Shown piece after piece: positions 12,347-22,362 of a stretch of 64,000 bases of DNA. The stretch's first letter is position 1. Every line of letters begins with the position of its first letter. This stretch comes from Branchipolynoe longqiensis (taxonomy: Eukaryota > Annelida > Polychaeta > Phyllodocida > Polynoidae), in assembly GCA_030323885.1 (NCBI GenBank), contig CM059186.1, forward strand, positions 171,539,230 through 171,603,229, in the 5' to 3' direction. Both the position numbers and the translations under genes were made by a program. Below the pieces are notes generated by a model that ran no database searches, was not told where the DNA came from, and was given only the letters and a program-made list of their open reading frames with translations.

Positions 12347-13062
12347 GCCCACGTTGCGGTCTCCATGTCAAGTGTTGTGTTGACATGAAGCCATTTTTCC
12401 TTCAGCCTCACAACTTCTACTGCGAGTCTCTGATGGCTCGGGCACCTCTCACCCACCACCTTTAGTTATATATTTTAACAAAGGCAAAGTGTATTTCTTG
12501 TATCGTATATATTTTGAGGGTGTGCAAAATGCCTTAATCGTGTACCTGACGAGCGATGGCATTGGGGAATACTGATATATTTACCACACTTGTGTTTCCA
12601 TGGAAACAACGACTTGTAAACAATGCAGTGTCACTGTTACTCTTCTAGGCCAAGCAATTCTTTTAAGAATCAAGGGTGAATGTATGTGTAGTAAAGCTTT
12701 GTAAGGATATATGTATATATATTGGTGTAATGGAAGGAAGCATAAAATAAAAAAAAGACAACGATTTTATATCAAGTGTGTGTTTGTTATTTCAGTAAAT
12801 AGCAGTTTATATTGAATTCGAATTGGAAATATTGAAAGGTTGGGCGTTAGCAATCCGAAAACCTGGGTTACCCATGGATCCGTCAAATAAGGTCACTATT
12901 GAGACTTAACCAGCTCACACACACACACACACACCAAACCAAATATATATTCAGTAAGTTTTATGACTAAACAGGATCAGACGGGATGGCCGATTTAAAA
13001 AAAAGAAGAATTGCGATGAATGTATTTAGCCTGTTCATAACGGATAAGAGTGTTACCACAGG
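12347..13062. other. Non-coding stretch
   Basis: No gene or element recognised; contains a (CA)n run at about 12916-12932. Confidence 0.6.
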
Positions 13063-13287
13063 TCCAAAACCACGTCAACGTCAATCTTAAAATTGAATTT
13101 AAATAAAAAGATTTGTTACCTGAAAATAAGATTAAGGCTCACTAATTCCACTTTTTATATGATCACATGGTTATGGAGCAATAAACAAAGCAGTAGGAAT
13201 ATAAAAATATATACATTTTGAAGGTTTGATTCCAATATTTCTCTCCACTTTTGGTTTGGCGTTTACGTCGTTTTGTGCATGAACGCA
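13063..13287 (-). repeat. Dispersed repeat family R1, copy 1
   Basis: Begins near AAAACCACGTCAACGTCAATC and ends near GGTTTGGCGTTTACGTCG, weakly inverted at its ends. A diverged relative is at 24478-24716. Probably a decayed MITE. Confidence 0.45.
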
Positions 13288-13392
13288 TGACTCGTTTTCA
13301 CCGCTGGGCAGCACTTGTCCAATTTGATTTTAATCTTTTCTATTTTGCTTTACTCATAATTTAGGTTTTCTTGCTTTTTGAGCGTCAGTCTC

Positions 13393-13457
13393 CCATATTG
13401 GTAGATCGTGTGATTCGAACGCACGGGTTAGAACCCTGGTCGAGTCAAACCAATGAC
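13393..13457 (-). repeat. tRNA-like repeat, copy 1
   Basis: On the minus strand it contains GTTTGACTCGACCAGGGTT, then GTGCGTTCGAATCACACGATC with a box B-like core GTTCGAATC. The same sequence family occurs on the plus strand at 24066-24131. Too short and unpaired for a functional tRNA; likely part of a SINE. Confidence 0.55.
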
Positions 13458-14884
13458 TTGAAAATTGATACTTGTCGCTTCCTAGCCAGGCACTCGGCAT
13501 TATTAGGATAGGGCAAGGACTGATTGACTCAGTGTTAGGATAATATGATTGGGTTGAATATCAGGTCATGGTGCCGGCAGCCTGGTCTCCAAGTGGGGCA
13601 GCACGATAAAGTCACCATGAGTGCGCACTGTCACAAGTCAGTACTCATCCTGATATTACCTTAGATGTTCCCAGGATGTAAAGCTCCAAGAACCAACTAT
13701 TCAAAATGGGTACTTCAACCTGGATACCTGCAGTCGCATGTTATTCAAAGTTCATAGTTCAAAATTGATCCACCAGATGGCAGTACCATGGCTACTACAG
13801 TAGAACGGCTTCCTAAAGGTTTTCAAAATGGATAGTTCAAAATCGATCCACCAGACGGCAGCATCATGCAGTGTGTTCAGTAAACACAAGTACTGTCTTC
13901 TGACCGACTACATAGCTAATGTATTGGATGTCAAACCAGTGACATATCAAATTGATACTTGTCGCTTCCTAGCCTGGAGCTTCGCATTAATAGGATAAGA
14001 CAAGGAATGGTTAGCGCAATATCAGGATAATTAACGATGAGACAGAAGTGGTATAATTTGCATTTATTCAATCAGAAATAATCAATGTCATCGAACAATA
14101 GGTAATCAATCGAACAAGAGGTAATCAATCTCGTCACTCTCAACCTTACCGCCTGAGTAGCCTGTTTGTTAGTTGTGGGGTGGGGGGGTGGCAAATTGGT
14201 GGTCGGTTGGTCTTTGTGGGTTTGTGTCCGGGCGGCGAGTGCGCAGTTCAATGCTGTCCGAAACCGCAAGGTGGCAGCATAGGTGGTGTAATATTAGTTC
14301 TAAAAGTCAAATATAGGTGGCAGCATCGTAGGGTAAGGCTGCTGGCGTCAATATTTACATTAGGGCGGATAATGGTTTAGTTTGGTATCAAATCGATAGG
14401 TGGCATGTCAGTGGCGAAAGCTGGCTGAGCGCACCCTACCCCTTCCGCCTCATCGCAAATTACCCATGTTATGCTAAATTGAACAATGTGACTGTGTGGG
14501 CTATCGGGTCAGAGTGGCCTGGTCTCACAGTAGGACAGCACTCAAAAGTCGCCATGACTGTGCACTGTCACAAGTGGGAACCTGTCCTGATATGACCTTA
14601 GATTGTTGCTGGGACATAACACAACAATAAACAAATAGTGCAATGCTCTGATACAGACAAGGAAAGGTACCCAGGTTGGACTGAGTACTTTATTAGGCTC
14701 TAGTAAGAGCTGGGTAGACCAGCGCAATAAATAGCAAACTTTCTAGCCAAGTGACTAGACTGAAGTCACCATTCAGGGAGCAGTCAGTTCCAGATCCGCC
14801 GCGGGTGGCGCCACCCTCGCACAGCCCCGCAGTCAAATTAAGTCAAGACAGCATCGGTTAAAGTCGCATATTCAGTATATTCCG
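13458..14884. repeat. Mosaic of duplicated non-coding repeat segments
   Basis: No gene. A segment at about 13570-13690 (GGCAGCACGATAAAGTCACC, CACTGTCACAAG) recurs diverged at about 14504-14625. TTGATACTTGTCGCTTCCTAG occurs at about 13467 and 13955. GATCCACCAGA(T/C)GGCAG occurs at about 13770 and 13845. These look like overlapping SINE-type repeat fragments. Confidence 0.6.
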
Positions 14885-15125
14885 ATGAAGCAGGTGGCAG
14901 TGTCCACCTGTGAAGGTGTCAGTCATCCTATCGATCCTGCTCAGTGGACCCATTTGCAGTTTGGGCTATTTTCCGTTCCAACCAGTGGTCCACAACTAGT
15001 TCATCAAAGGCTGTGGTATGTGATGTCTTGTCTGTGGGAAAGTGCATATAAAAGACTCCTTGCTGCTTATCAGAAAGAGTAGTCTATGTGGCGGCAGCAA
15101 GTTTCCTCCAAAGAAATATCGATTC
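14885..15125 (+). mobile_element. Molluscan-type SINE, 5' part (split by LINE A)
   Basis: Contains GTTCCAACCAGTGGTCCACA, GGCTGTGGTATGTGATGTC, GTGCATATAAAAGACTCCTT and GTTTCCTCC in the order I remember from an abundant gastropod/bivalve repeat. The expected 3' continuation is missing here and resumes at 21518, on the far side of LINE A. Identification is from memory, not from a search. Confidence 0.65.
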
Positions 15126-15153
15126 TATATATATATATATATTTTTTTTTTGT

Positions 15154-15811
15154 GACAAGTTTTTTATTCTGCCCATAATGTATAAGCTCCCGTGAGGGTG
15201 CTTGTTTTCAATGCTGGACAGCTGTGGTACTGGATTGGTCTGGTCCCGCACTCAGGAGTCTTTACCTGATCTTTCTCAGGCCAACCTTTGCGGTTTTGGG
15301 TGTTAGTAGTTTCTATATTAGTTTTTTTTAAATTTTCAAGTTTTTTCCTAAGCTGGATATGATAACTTAGCCTACTATGTACATCTACGCAGATGACATA
15401 CAGGCCTGTGTGAGAGGATCCCATCCCATTGTGGTTTATTACAGCATCCTTTCACCCTTGCCCTGTCCTTAGATAGTACACCAGTGTGCCAGAACTCCCC
15501 TGGACCCTTCAGGACTGCGACTAGGTGGGATGGCTGTGTTGTATGGTTAGCCATTTCGTATTTCAGGGTGATTCGGAGGCATGACCCTGGCCTGCCTGGT
15601 TCTGCTTTGGTTTGTGCCAGTACACATACCCAGACGGACTGCGCCCTATGGTGATAGTCATTTCGAATTCCTTAGTACTTAGTAGGGCTAGTTTCCGTAT
15701 TTGTAATATCTACCATCTTTTCTGGCCGGTCTCTCCCTTCTTTTGTGCAGAACACAAACCGGAAGTACCTTGCGCCCAAGAAAAGTGAGATCTTCAGTAG
15801 GTGGTTGTGTA
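15154..15811 (-). other. 3' UTR of LINE A
   Basis: The 658 bp between the ORF2 stop and the A-rich tail. No ORF of interest. Ends in A-run plus TA repeat, typical of LINE 3' termini. Confidence 0.7.
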
Positions 15812-18745
15812 TTATGTTTTCTTTAAGGACCTTTTATAGTGGTACATGCTTTTGATTGCCTGTTGTTGTGTGGGTTGATTATACCAGGCATGTGCCGCCA
15901 TGGCAAATACACTTCTCTCATAAATGTTGGTGTTACTTATTGCTGTCAGTAGCACTCGGGCTGCTATTTGCCTGGTGTCCCTACGGGGGGTTGCTGTGTA
16001 GCCTGGTTTTGTGGTGTAATGGTGTGCCAGTATTTTGAGGTGCGTTTCCCTTCTACTTGTTAGTAGTGTTGCATTGCATTTTTTGTGTAATTCGATTGTG
16101 GGATATCTTTTGTTCACCTGAAGGCATACTTTGAGGGCTCTATTTTGTAGCACCTGTAGTTTGTTTAATAGTTTAGTATTTCCTCCCATGTATACTACAT
16201 CGCCATAGTCAAAGTAGGGGAGGATCATGCCTTTATATATTTTAATTGCCAGGCTTTCAGTCATGTAGTATCTCAGTTTAGCCAGTAGCCATATTTTATG
16301 GTTTACTTTTTTGATAGTATTTGTTATGCAGAGGTCATAATTTAGGTGTCTGTCTAGATCCACTCCCAGATATCGGTAGTTGTCTACTTGTTCTAGTTCG
16401 GTGTTTCCCAGAAGACACTTTATTTTCTCATTACTTGTTAGCCTGGTACCAAATAGTACTGTTTTTGACTTGCTGTTGTTTATGGTTATCCTATTTAGTT
16501 GGCACCACTCGATTAGTTTTGTTAGTGTTAGATTCATTTTCATTTCTATTTCTTCGGTTGTTTTGCCTGCAGCATATACCACGGTGTCATCTGCATATAG
16601 TTGGATGTTTTCAATTTCTAGCCAGTTGTTTAGATCGTTAATATATATGAGGAAGAGAAGTGGCCCCAGGACTGACCCTTGGGGTACTCCACAAGTTATC
16701 TTTTCCTCATTGGATATGGATCCATTTACTGTGGTGCATTGCTTTCTGTTTTCTAGATAGCTCGCTAGCCATTTTCCTGTTACTCCCATTATTCCCATTT
16801 GGGTTAGTTTGCTCCTTAGGATAGGGTGGTCCACCGTGTCAAACGCTTTGCTGAAGTCTATGAATGCTGCATCCACTAGGTTCTTTTATTGATACTGTTT
16901 GCAATATCAGTTATTAAGTTAGCAATTGTTTTTATTGTCGAGTGGTATTTTCTGAAACCGCCCTGTTTACTGTTTAATATTTTGTGTTCGTTTAGGTGGT
17001 CCATAATATGTCTATGCATTATTTTTTCCATTAGTTTACCAGGCAGTGGGATTATGGAGATCGGTCTATAGTTTCCCAGTACCTGTTTATCCCCTCCTTT
17101 GTGGAGCGGTGTTACTTTGGCTAGTTTCCAGCAGTCCACATAAGTACCTTCTGTGAACGATTTGTTGTATAGCTCACATATAACATCTGGGATGCATCCG
17201 AATGCATCTTTCAATACTATACTCGAGGTATTTTCAATGCCCGAAGGCTTGTTGCAATCAATTGATTTTATGAGTTCACATATCTCTTTTATTGTGGTTG
17301 TGCAATCTCCAATGTCTGTGTTTAATTGTTGCGCTTTCGTGGTCCAGTTTGTGTTGAATTGTTTGGATAGTTTATTGCCTATGGTTGAAAAATGTTTGTT
17401 CATTATATTAGCAGTATCGTTGTTGCTGATTTCCACCCCCTCGTTGTTGTAAAGGGTAATCCATTCTTTAATTTTATTATTTGGTATGAGTATTTTCACA
17501 TTGTTCCAGAATTTGTGTGAGTTTTTTCCCCATTGCTGGTCTTGTTTGACAATGTACCGTCTTTTGGCTTTTCTCACTGATTTCTGGCTACGATTTCTTG
17601 CTTTGTGGTAGTTTTCTATGTCTAGTAGTCGCTCGCTTGCTTTGGCTAATTTGCCTGTTTTATATTTGTCCATAATTAGGTTGATTAATTCTGGGGTTAC
17701 CCATGGGTCTTGGTTGTTTTTGATTTTACGTTTTTTTATTGGGCAGGTAGTGTCCAGATGCTTTCTGACTTCCCCAATGATATAGTTCCATTGGTCATTT
17801 ACACCTATCTTAGTTGGAAATGGCAATTTAATTTTCTCTTTCAGATGAGTTTCTAGTGCCTCTTTTGTGTAGTTTTTGTATGATCTACCCATACGGGGAG
17901 TAGTTTTGTTTTTTGTTTTTATTTTCTTTCTAGTAACATATATCAATTCATGATCGCTAATGCCCCAGTTTCTTGTTCCTGAGGTGCGGGTATGATTTGA
18001 GTCTGTTATTATTAGGTCTATTATCGAGCTGTTTTCTCCAAGCCTTGTTAGCTCACTAATTTTTTGCTTTAACCCTCTGCCTTTGATTAAGTTCTCTAGT
18101 GAGTGTTTGTTTTTGTTGTTTGTTTTGTAGTTTATGTTGAAATCCCCTAGTAAGAATATCTCCGACTTCGTCAGATTCGACACACTTTCTAGGGATGTCT
18201 CCAGTTGTGCGATGAAGTCTTCTATGTTTCCATTTGGTGGTCTATATAGACTCCCTACAGCTATATTAGCTTGTTTTTCATTTTTTATGAGTGTCCATAC
18301 TAGTTCAATATTTGTGTCTGATCTGTTTGCTTCTTGTAATGGCTTATGGTCGGAGTTTAGGTATTTTTTGGTGTATATTGCAACTCCTCCACCCCTCTTT
18401 TGTATTTGTGCATTGGTCAGTGTTTTTCTATCCTCTCTCACAAGCCTGTACCCACCAATTTCTAGTAGTTGGTCACTATGCAGTTCATGAAACCATGTTT
18501 CTGATAGTGTTAACACATCAAATTTACAGATATCTAAGTGTAGTTTAATGCTGTCAATTTTGTTGTAGGCGCTTTGGCAGTTTAGATGGGCAAAATGCAT
18601 GCCCCTGCCTAGTCTACAATCAATCTCTTCCACCATATTTGTGCGGCAGTCAGGTCGAAATAGCTGTTTGCGCTGGAGGTGGTTTTTAGTGTGGAATTGG
18701 GATTTGTATTTAAAACTACTCAGCCTGCATTATGTGGTCACCTAC
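15812..18745 (-). pseudogene. LINE A ORF2: AP-like endonuclease plus reverse transcriptase (one frameshift)
   Basis: Encodes the enzyme that nicks target DNA and reverse-transcribes the element RNA onto it. The frame is open from about 18745; the first ATG is 18636. N-terminal endonuclease/exonuclease/phosphatase domain: AHLNCQS, SETW, SLYRPPNG, LLGDFN, IIDLIITD and SDH supply the expected catalytic Asn, Glu, Tyr, Asp/Asn and Asp-His. RT domain: NYRPISI, QGGFRK, FIDFSKAFDTVDH, GVPQGSVLGPLLF and the catalytic YADD box. Total about 978 aa if read through. A single-base deletion near 16876, just before the FIDFSKAFD motif, splits it into two frames. There is no RNase H domain. ORF1 lies upstream (19173-20543). 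Confidence 0.88.
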
Positions 18746-19172
18746 CTTAATTTGCTGTTGGTGCTTGCGCCGCCAGTGCATGCGGTCACATTACTGTTCC
18801 TGTGCAGCATTAGTAAGGTGGCCGCTGAGTATATATATATTCCGATATTATTTTATTTTACAATTAAAATAATCCGATTCGGTAGACTTTGAATAATTAT
18901 TAAAGGATTTATTGTGGCAAATTATGTTATGGTTCTTAACAGAGCCATTTCAACATGATCAGTTTGGGTACATTTTCTAAATTTCTATAGCATAACGACA
19001 AATTTAGCTCATTCTATGGGCGTGTCGTAAGAGTTTCTCCGTTTATGTTTATGCCCGCCTCATAGCAGGTGTGGCGTAAGCTTCAGTTGGGCTTAATTTA
19101 TCCTATTTTATTATATTATTTTTATTATTATTATTGTTAACAATGTTTCTATTTTTCTATTAACTTTGGCAC
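18746..19172 (-). other. Spacer between LINE A ORF1 and ORF2
   Basis: About 430 bp without a supported ORF. Long for a LINE inter-ORF spacer. AT-rich, with a short TA run at 18832-18842. Confidence 0.6.
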
Positions 19173-20064
19173 TTACCTTGATTTCTGGCAGTTAGCCCGG
19201 ATGTTGTCTCTTGTTTTTTGGAGGATTTCACCCATTTTGTTTTTGTATCCAGGTTTGATCATTTCTCCTGCCTTTGCATCTTGAAGAAATAATCCTGTGC
19301 CCCAGTAGGGGCATCTCGTGCATTCCCTGAAGGCTTTCCCAGGTGCGTTCAGGATTTTCTCTTTTAGGTCTTTGTTTTGTGTGAATTTGGCTATTACAAT
19401 GTCCTCCATCACTTTTTCATTGGTTTTTATCCACTCTGGCGATCTCCATACTTTTTTCCCGATGGCCTTGATGGTGTATGGGTTGTTCGTTGCCTCAATA
19501 AGTCGCATGATATCGAACTTATTGTGGTATTTAGCCATAACCGAGCAGTAGTACTGCTCTGCTGAGCTGTAGGTTTTACCATCTTTTCCTTGGATTTTGC
19601 ACTCATATAGATTGCTGTAGGGGGAGTTGTGTCCCTGGAAGGAAATTCCCCAGCTATGCGTTCTTGTTGCTGCCGCTTCTGGGTTTATTCCTTCAACAGT
19701 TATGTTCCCGAATTCCGATGGTTTGTATACTTTCCCTTCAATTTCAAAGTTTTTTCCTCTCATTCTGGCCGTGGTCTGTTTGTTTTTTTCTCTGGCCAGT
19801 GTGTACATTTGCTGTACTGTTTTTTCGTCTAGCATTTCCTTTTCAGTCCTGTCGGGCCTGAGTGTGATGTTCTTAGATTTTTGTTCATTGGTCAGTTTTT
19901 GCTTATTTCTGAATAGTTCCCGTTTTTGGCTTTCTTTTTCAAGGTGGATTTTTATCCCTCTCGGCCTGGGTTCCTTGTGTGGGTTTTTAGTGTCATCAGT
20001 GGGGTCTCCCACCTGGTCTTCATTGACCCTTTCTTCCTGTCCGCCATCTTGTTTGTTTGATTCT
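19173..20064 (-). pseudogene. LINE A ORF1, C-terminal part: RRM tail plus NADAR domain
   Basis: The open frame from ATG 20012 gives 279 aa and is the continuation of the 20063-20543 frame. Residues 17-80 resemble the end of an L1-ORF1p-like RRM and C-terminal domain (RPRGIKIHLEKE; ITLRPDRTEKEM). Residues about 121-270 form a NADAR (YbiA/DUF1768) domain: GHNSPYSNLYE, a YSSAEQYY motif with the family Glu, IKAIGKKVW, EWIKTNEKVMEDIVIAKFTQ, FRECTRCPYWGTG, and a final NKMGEIL. NADAR proteins are known or predicted to act on ADP-ribose and related N-glycosides; a role in a LINE is not established. The key Glu and the YWGTG loop are retained, so an active fold is plausible. No other family fits as well. 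Confidence 0.82.
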
Positions 20065-20543
20065 ACATTTGTTGTTCTTTCTTATTTTTTTCCCCCAGTC
20101 TATAGGCTTTTTTTACCACTGTCCAGTCGAAGGAACATTCCGCTTTTTCCAGTATGTTTGATACTGTGCTTTCTATTGACTCACCTTCCTTTTCTGGGAC
20201 GCCGTACACGATTATGTTTAGCTTTTTGTTCTCTTCTGCCGGCTGTGTTAAGGCATTTTTGTCCTGCGTTGTTGCATTGTCATCCCTTTTGTTTTCATCC
20301 TTTCCGTTTTGTGTTAGACTTTTGTTGCCCATGTAGTTTGCCTTGTACCAGGCACATTCTAATGTTAGGCTATTGTACGCCGTTTGTAATTTGTTCAGTT
20401 CATCTCTAAGGCTTTGGATTGTGTCCTTGGATGTTTTTGCGTTCTTTTCCATGTTCTCTGTGTCCGTCCCGTGGCTGTCACCATTTTTTAACAGTCGGGC
20501 AAACCTGTTGCATTTAGTGCTGGTGAGTGGTAATAGGTGATTC
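20063..20543 (-). pseudogene. LINE A ORF1, N-terminal part: coiled coil plus RRM-like region
   Basis: The frame is open from about 20543 with first ATG at 20452. Residues from the ATG: a coiled coil (SKDTIQSLRDELNKLQTAYN) followed by a polar linker and the first half of an RRM-like fold (NIIVYGVPEKEGESIES, KKAYRLGEK), as in L1-type ORF1 RNA-binding proteins, which trimerise and coat element RNA. It stops at 20063, just after an A-rich run. A single-base deletion there puts the rest of the RRM and the NADAR domain into another frame. Upstream residues in frame (KCNRFARLLKNGD) suggest the true start may lie above the ATG. Confidence 0.75.
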
Positions 20544-21517
20544 TATCAGTTCACTCAATTCACAGTGGTTTTAGAGTTATTAATACATTAGTAATCACAC
20601 CTACACATACATCAATAGTAAAAGTAAAGTATATGAGTGTTAATATATAAATGAGTGGTACTTAGCCTGTGAGAGATGATACGAAGTGTAGCATTGCACA
20701 CATGCGTTCAATCCTCCGGATAAGTTGATTTTTTTTTTTTTTAATTCTTAAAATTGTTTGGATTATTTTGGGGAGGGGATTTTTTTGTCCAACACGTTTT
20801 TTGTTCGGATTTCCTCCTTATTATCCTAGTAATGCATCATTTCTGTTGGTGCAGGGCCATGAAATCTACACAATTAGTACTTAGCTGCGAGAGCTGAATA
20901 CGATGTGTAGGATCGCACACGTGCGTATCCACAGTCACTATAGTGTCAGTGTCACATCCGTGTGAAACGTCCAAGTTACGTGCGAATAAGAACACTAGCG
21001 TAGTGCAGTTTCCTTCTTATTATCCTAGTAATGTGTTTTGTTGTCAGTGTTAGTTCTCTATAGCGGCTGTTGCCATTTTTTAACGGTCGGGCAAACCTGT
21101 TGTATTTAGTGCTGGTGAGTGATAATAGGGGATTTTATCAGTTCACTCAATTTACGGCAGCTTTTGAGTTCTTAATACATTAGTAATCACACCTACACAT
21201 ACATCAATAGTAAAAGTAAAGTATATGAGTGTTAACATATCATAAATTAGTGGTACTTAGCTGTGAGAGATGATACAAAGTGTAGCATCGCACATGTGCG
21301 TTCAGTCCGCCTGATAAGTTGATTTTTTTTCCGACAAGCTTTTTGTTCGGATTTCCTCCTTATTATCCTAGTAATGCATCATTTGCATCATTTCTGTTGG
21401 TCTTAGTGCTTAGGGCTACGCCTTTATGCACTTTCCTGGTAATTAGCACTGTGTTTTCATTAGTAATCCACACTATTTTTATGGAGCCTCCTACACTGCG
21501 TGTCATCGGCGCCATGA
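20544..21517 (-). repeat. LINE A 5' UTR with direct duplications
   Basis: About 370 bp at 20485-20850 are repeated, slightly diverged, at 21070-21420 (for example CGGGCAAACCTGTTG...TAGTGCTGGTGAGTG and GTAATCACACCTACACATAC). A shorter motif, GTACTTAGC...GAGAG...GTGTAG, occurs three times. Such 5' UTR monomers can carry promoter activity in other LINEs; that is inference here. Confidence 0.75.
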
Positions 21518-21612
21518 TATAAATAATATGTCAGAATGACCATATGTTTGATGTCCAATAGCCGATGTTAAAATCAATGTGGTCTTGAGGCGTCGTTAAA
21601 TAAACAAACTTT
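21518..21612 (+). mobile_element. Molluscan-type SINE, 3' part
   Basis: Resumes the SINE broken at 15125: GTCAGAATGACCATATG, TTTGATGTCCAATAGCCGAT, ATCAATGTGGTC, GTCGTTAAATAAACAAACTT, ending in a T-rich tail. Sharing order and orientation with 14885-15125 indicates a single SINE with LINE A inserted in it. Confidence 0.65.
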
Positions 21613-21619
21613 TTTTTAC

Positions 21620-21895
21620 TTAAATACAGGTGTACTCATTAAGTGTCTGTTGCCACACAGAAGGGAACACTGAGTCAATTTAATAGAACATGTTATTGCA
21701 TAAGCCTATGGTGTCAGAGTTTTGATGTGCTTGCCAAAATTAAGTTGTCATGTTGTTACTTTAAGCATCTCTAAAGTTAGCCATTTAAACTAAAGGTTAT
21801 TTGAAGTTAAAGTAAAGTAGCTTATAAGGATTAATCTAACGTGTTTATTTCAGACAATTGCAGAAATGCAAAACCATCGGACTAGGCAACCTTAA
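21620..21895 (-). mobile_element. TTAA-flanked MITE family, copy C (reversed, one end decayed)
   Basis: Reverse orientation relative to copies A and B. The right end reads CCATCGGACTAGGCAACC then TTAA (21892-21895). The left terminal repeat is eroded or deleted, although a TTAA occurs at 21620. 276 bp. Confidence 0.6.
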
Positions 21896-21954
21896 TATTA
21901 TTGAGACAATATTGAGAAATACATATATTTCTCTTCGTTATTTATAAATACCAA

Positions 21955-22302
21955 TGTGGTAGACCACGATGTCCACCGTTCCACAGTCTTTCACTCGTCC
22001 ACACACACACGGAAGAACGGCAAAATTTAGAGATAGTACGCTTCCACTGGTTTATTACCAAACCTATCCGCTCTCCATGGTGCCAACAGTCAATTGACCC
22101 ACCCCCTAACTCACTAGGTCTCACACCGCCTCTATAGGTGGGTGGGTGTGTGCTAGCCACACACAGTAGCGGGAAGCCCAGTCAGGGCCCTGCCTGGTGG
22201 CTAGCGTGCCGCCACCTAGCGCAGTTCAATGTAACTTTGTAGATGTGAGGCGTAGTGTCTGTGGCCACTGCGTGGTAGTTGAGCTCATGTACAGACTACT
22301 AC
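21955..22302 (-). mobile_element. Solo LTR related to the gypsy element at 33604-47474
   Basis: Shares ordered blocks with the complete element's LTRs: GTACGCTTCCACTGGTTTAT, CTCTATAGGTG, GTGCCGCCACCTAGCGCAGT, GAGCTCATGTACAGACTACT. No internal domain and no clear target duplication. Diverged enough to be an older or sister-family insertion. Confidence 0.75.
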
Positions 22303-22362
22303 GTTATCTTAATGCATTATACAACACATATGTATGTATATAGCCGAGTATATACTCCTATA

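Larger units (their letters stand above)
15126..21517 (-). mobile_element. LINE A: full-length-looking non-LTR retrotransposon with NADAR ORF1
   Basis: Runs on the minus strand from about 21517 (5' end) to an A9-10/(TA)n tail at about 15126-15153. The bounds come from the two halves of the SINE it interrupts. Parts in order: a 5' UTR of about 970 bp with internal duplications, ORF1 (coiled coil, RRM-like, NADAR), a spacer of about 430 bp, ORF2 (endonuclease, reverse transcriptase; no RNase H seen), and a 3' UTR of 658 bp. Each ORF has one single-base frameshift, so this copy is inactive but otherwise complete. RT type is CR1/L2/Jockey-like. LINE B and C ORF2 are clear relatives. Confidence 0.85.

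Noticed and set aside
18134..18548. Plus-strand hydrophobic frames across LINE A
   Set aside because: Antisense shadows of the endonuclease ORF.
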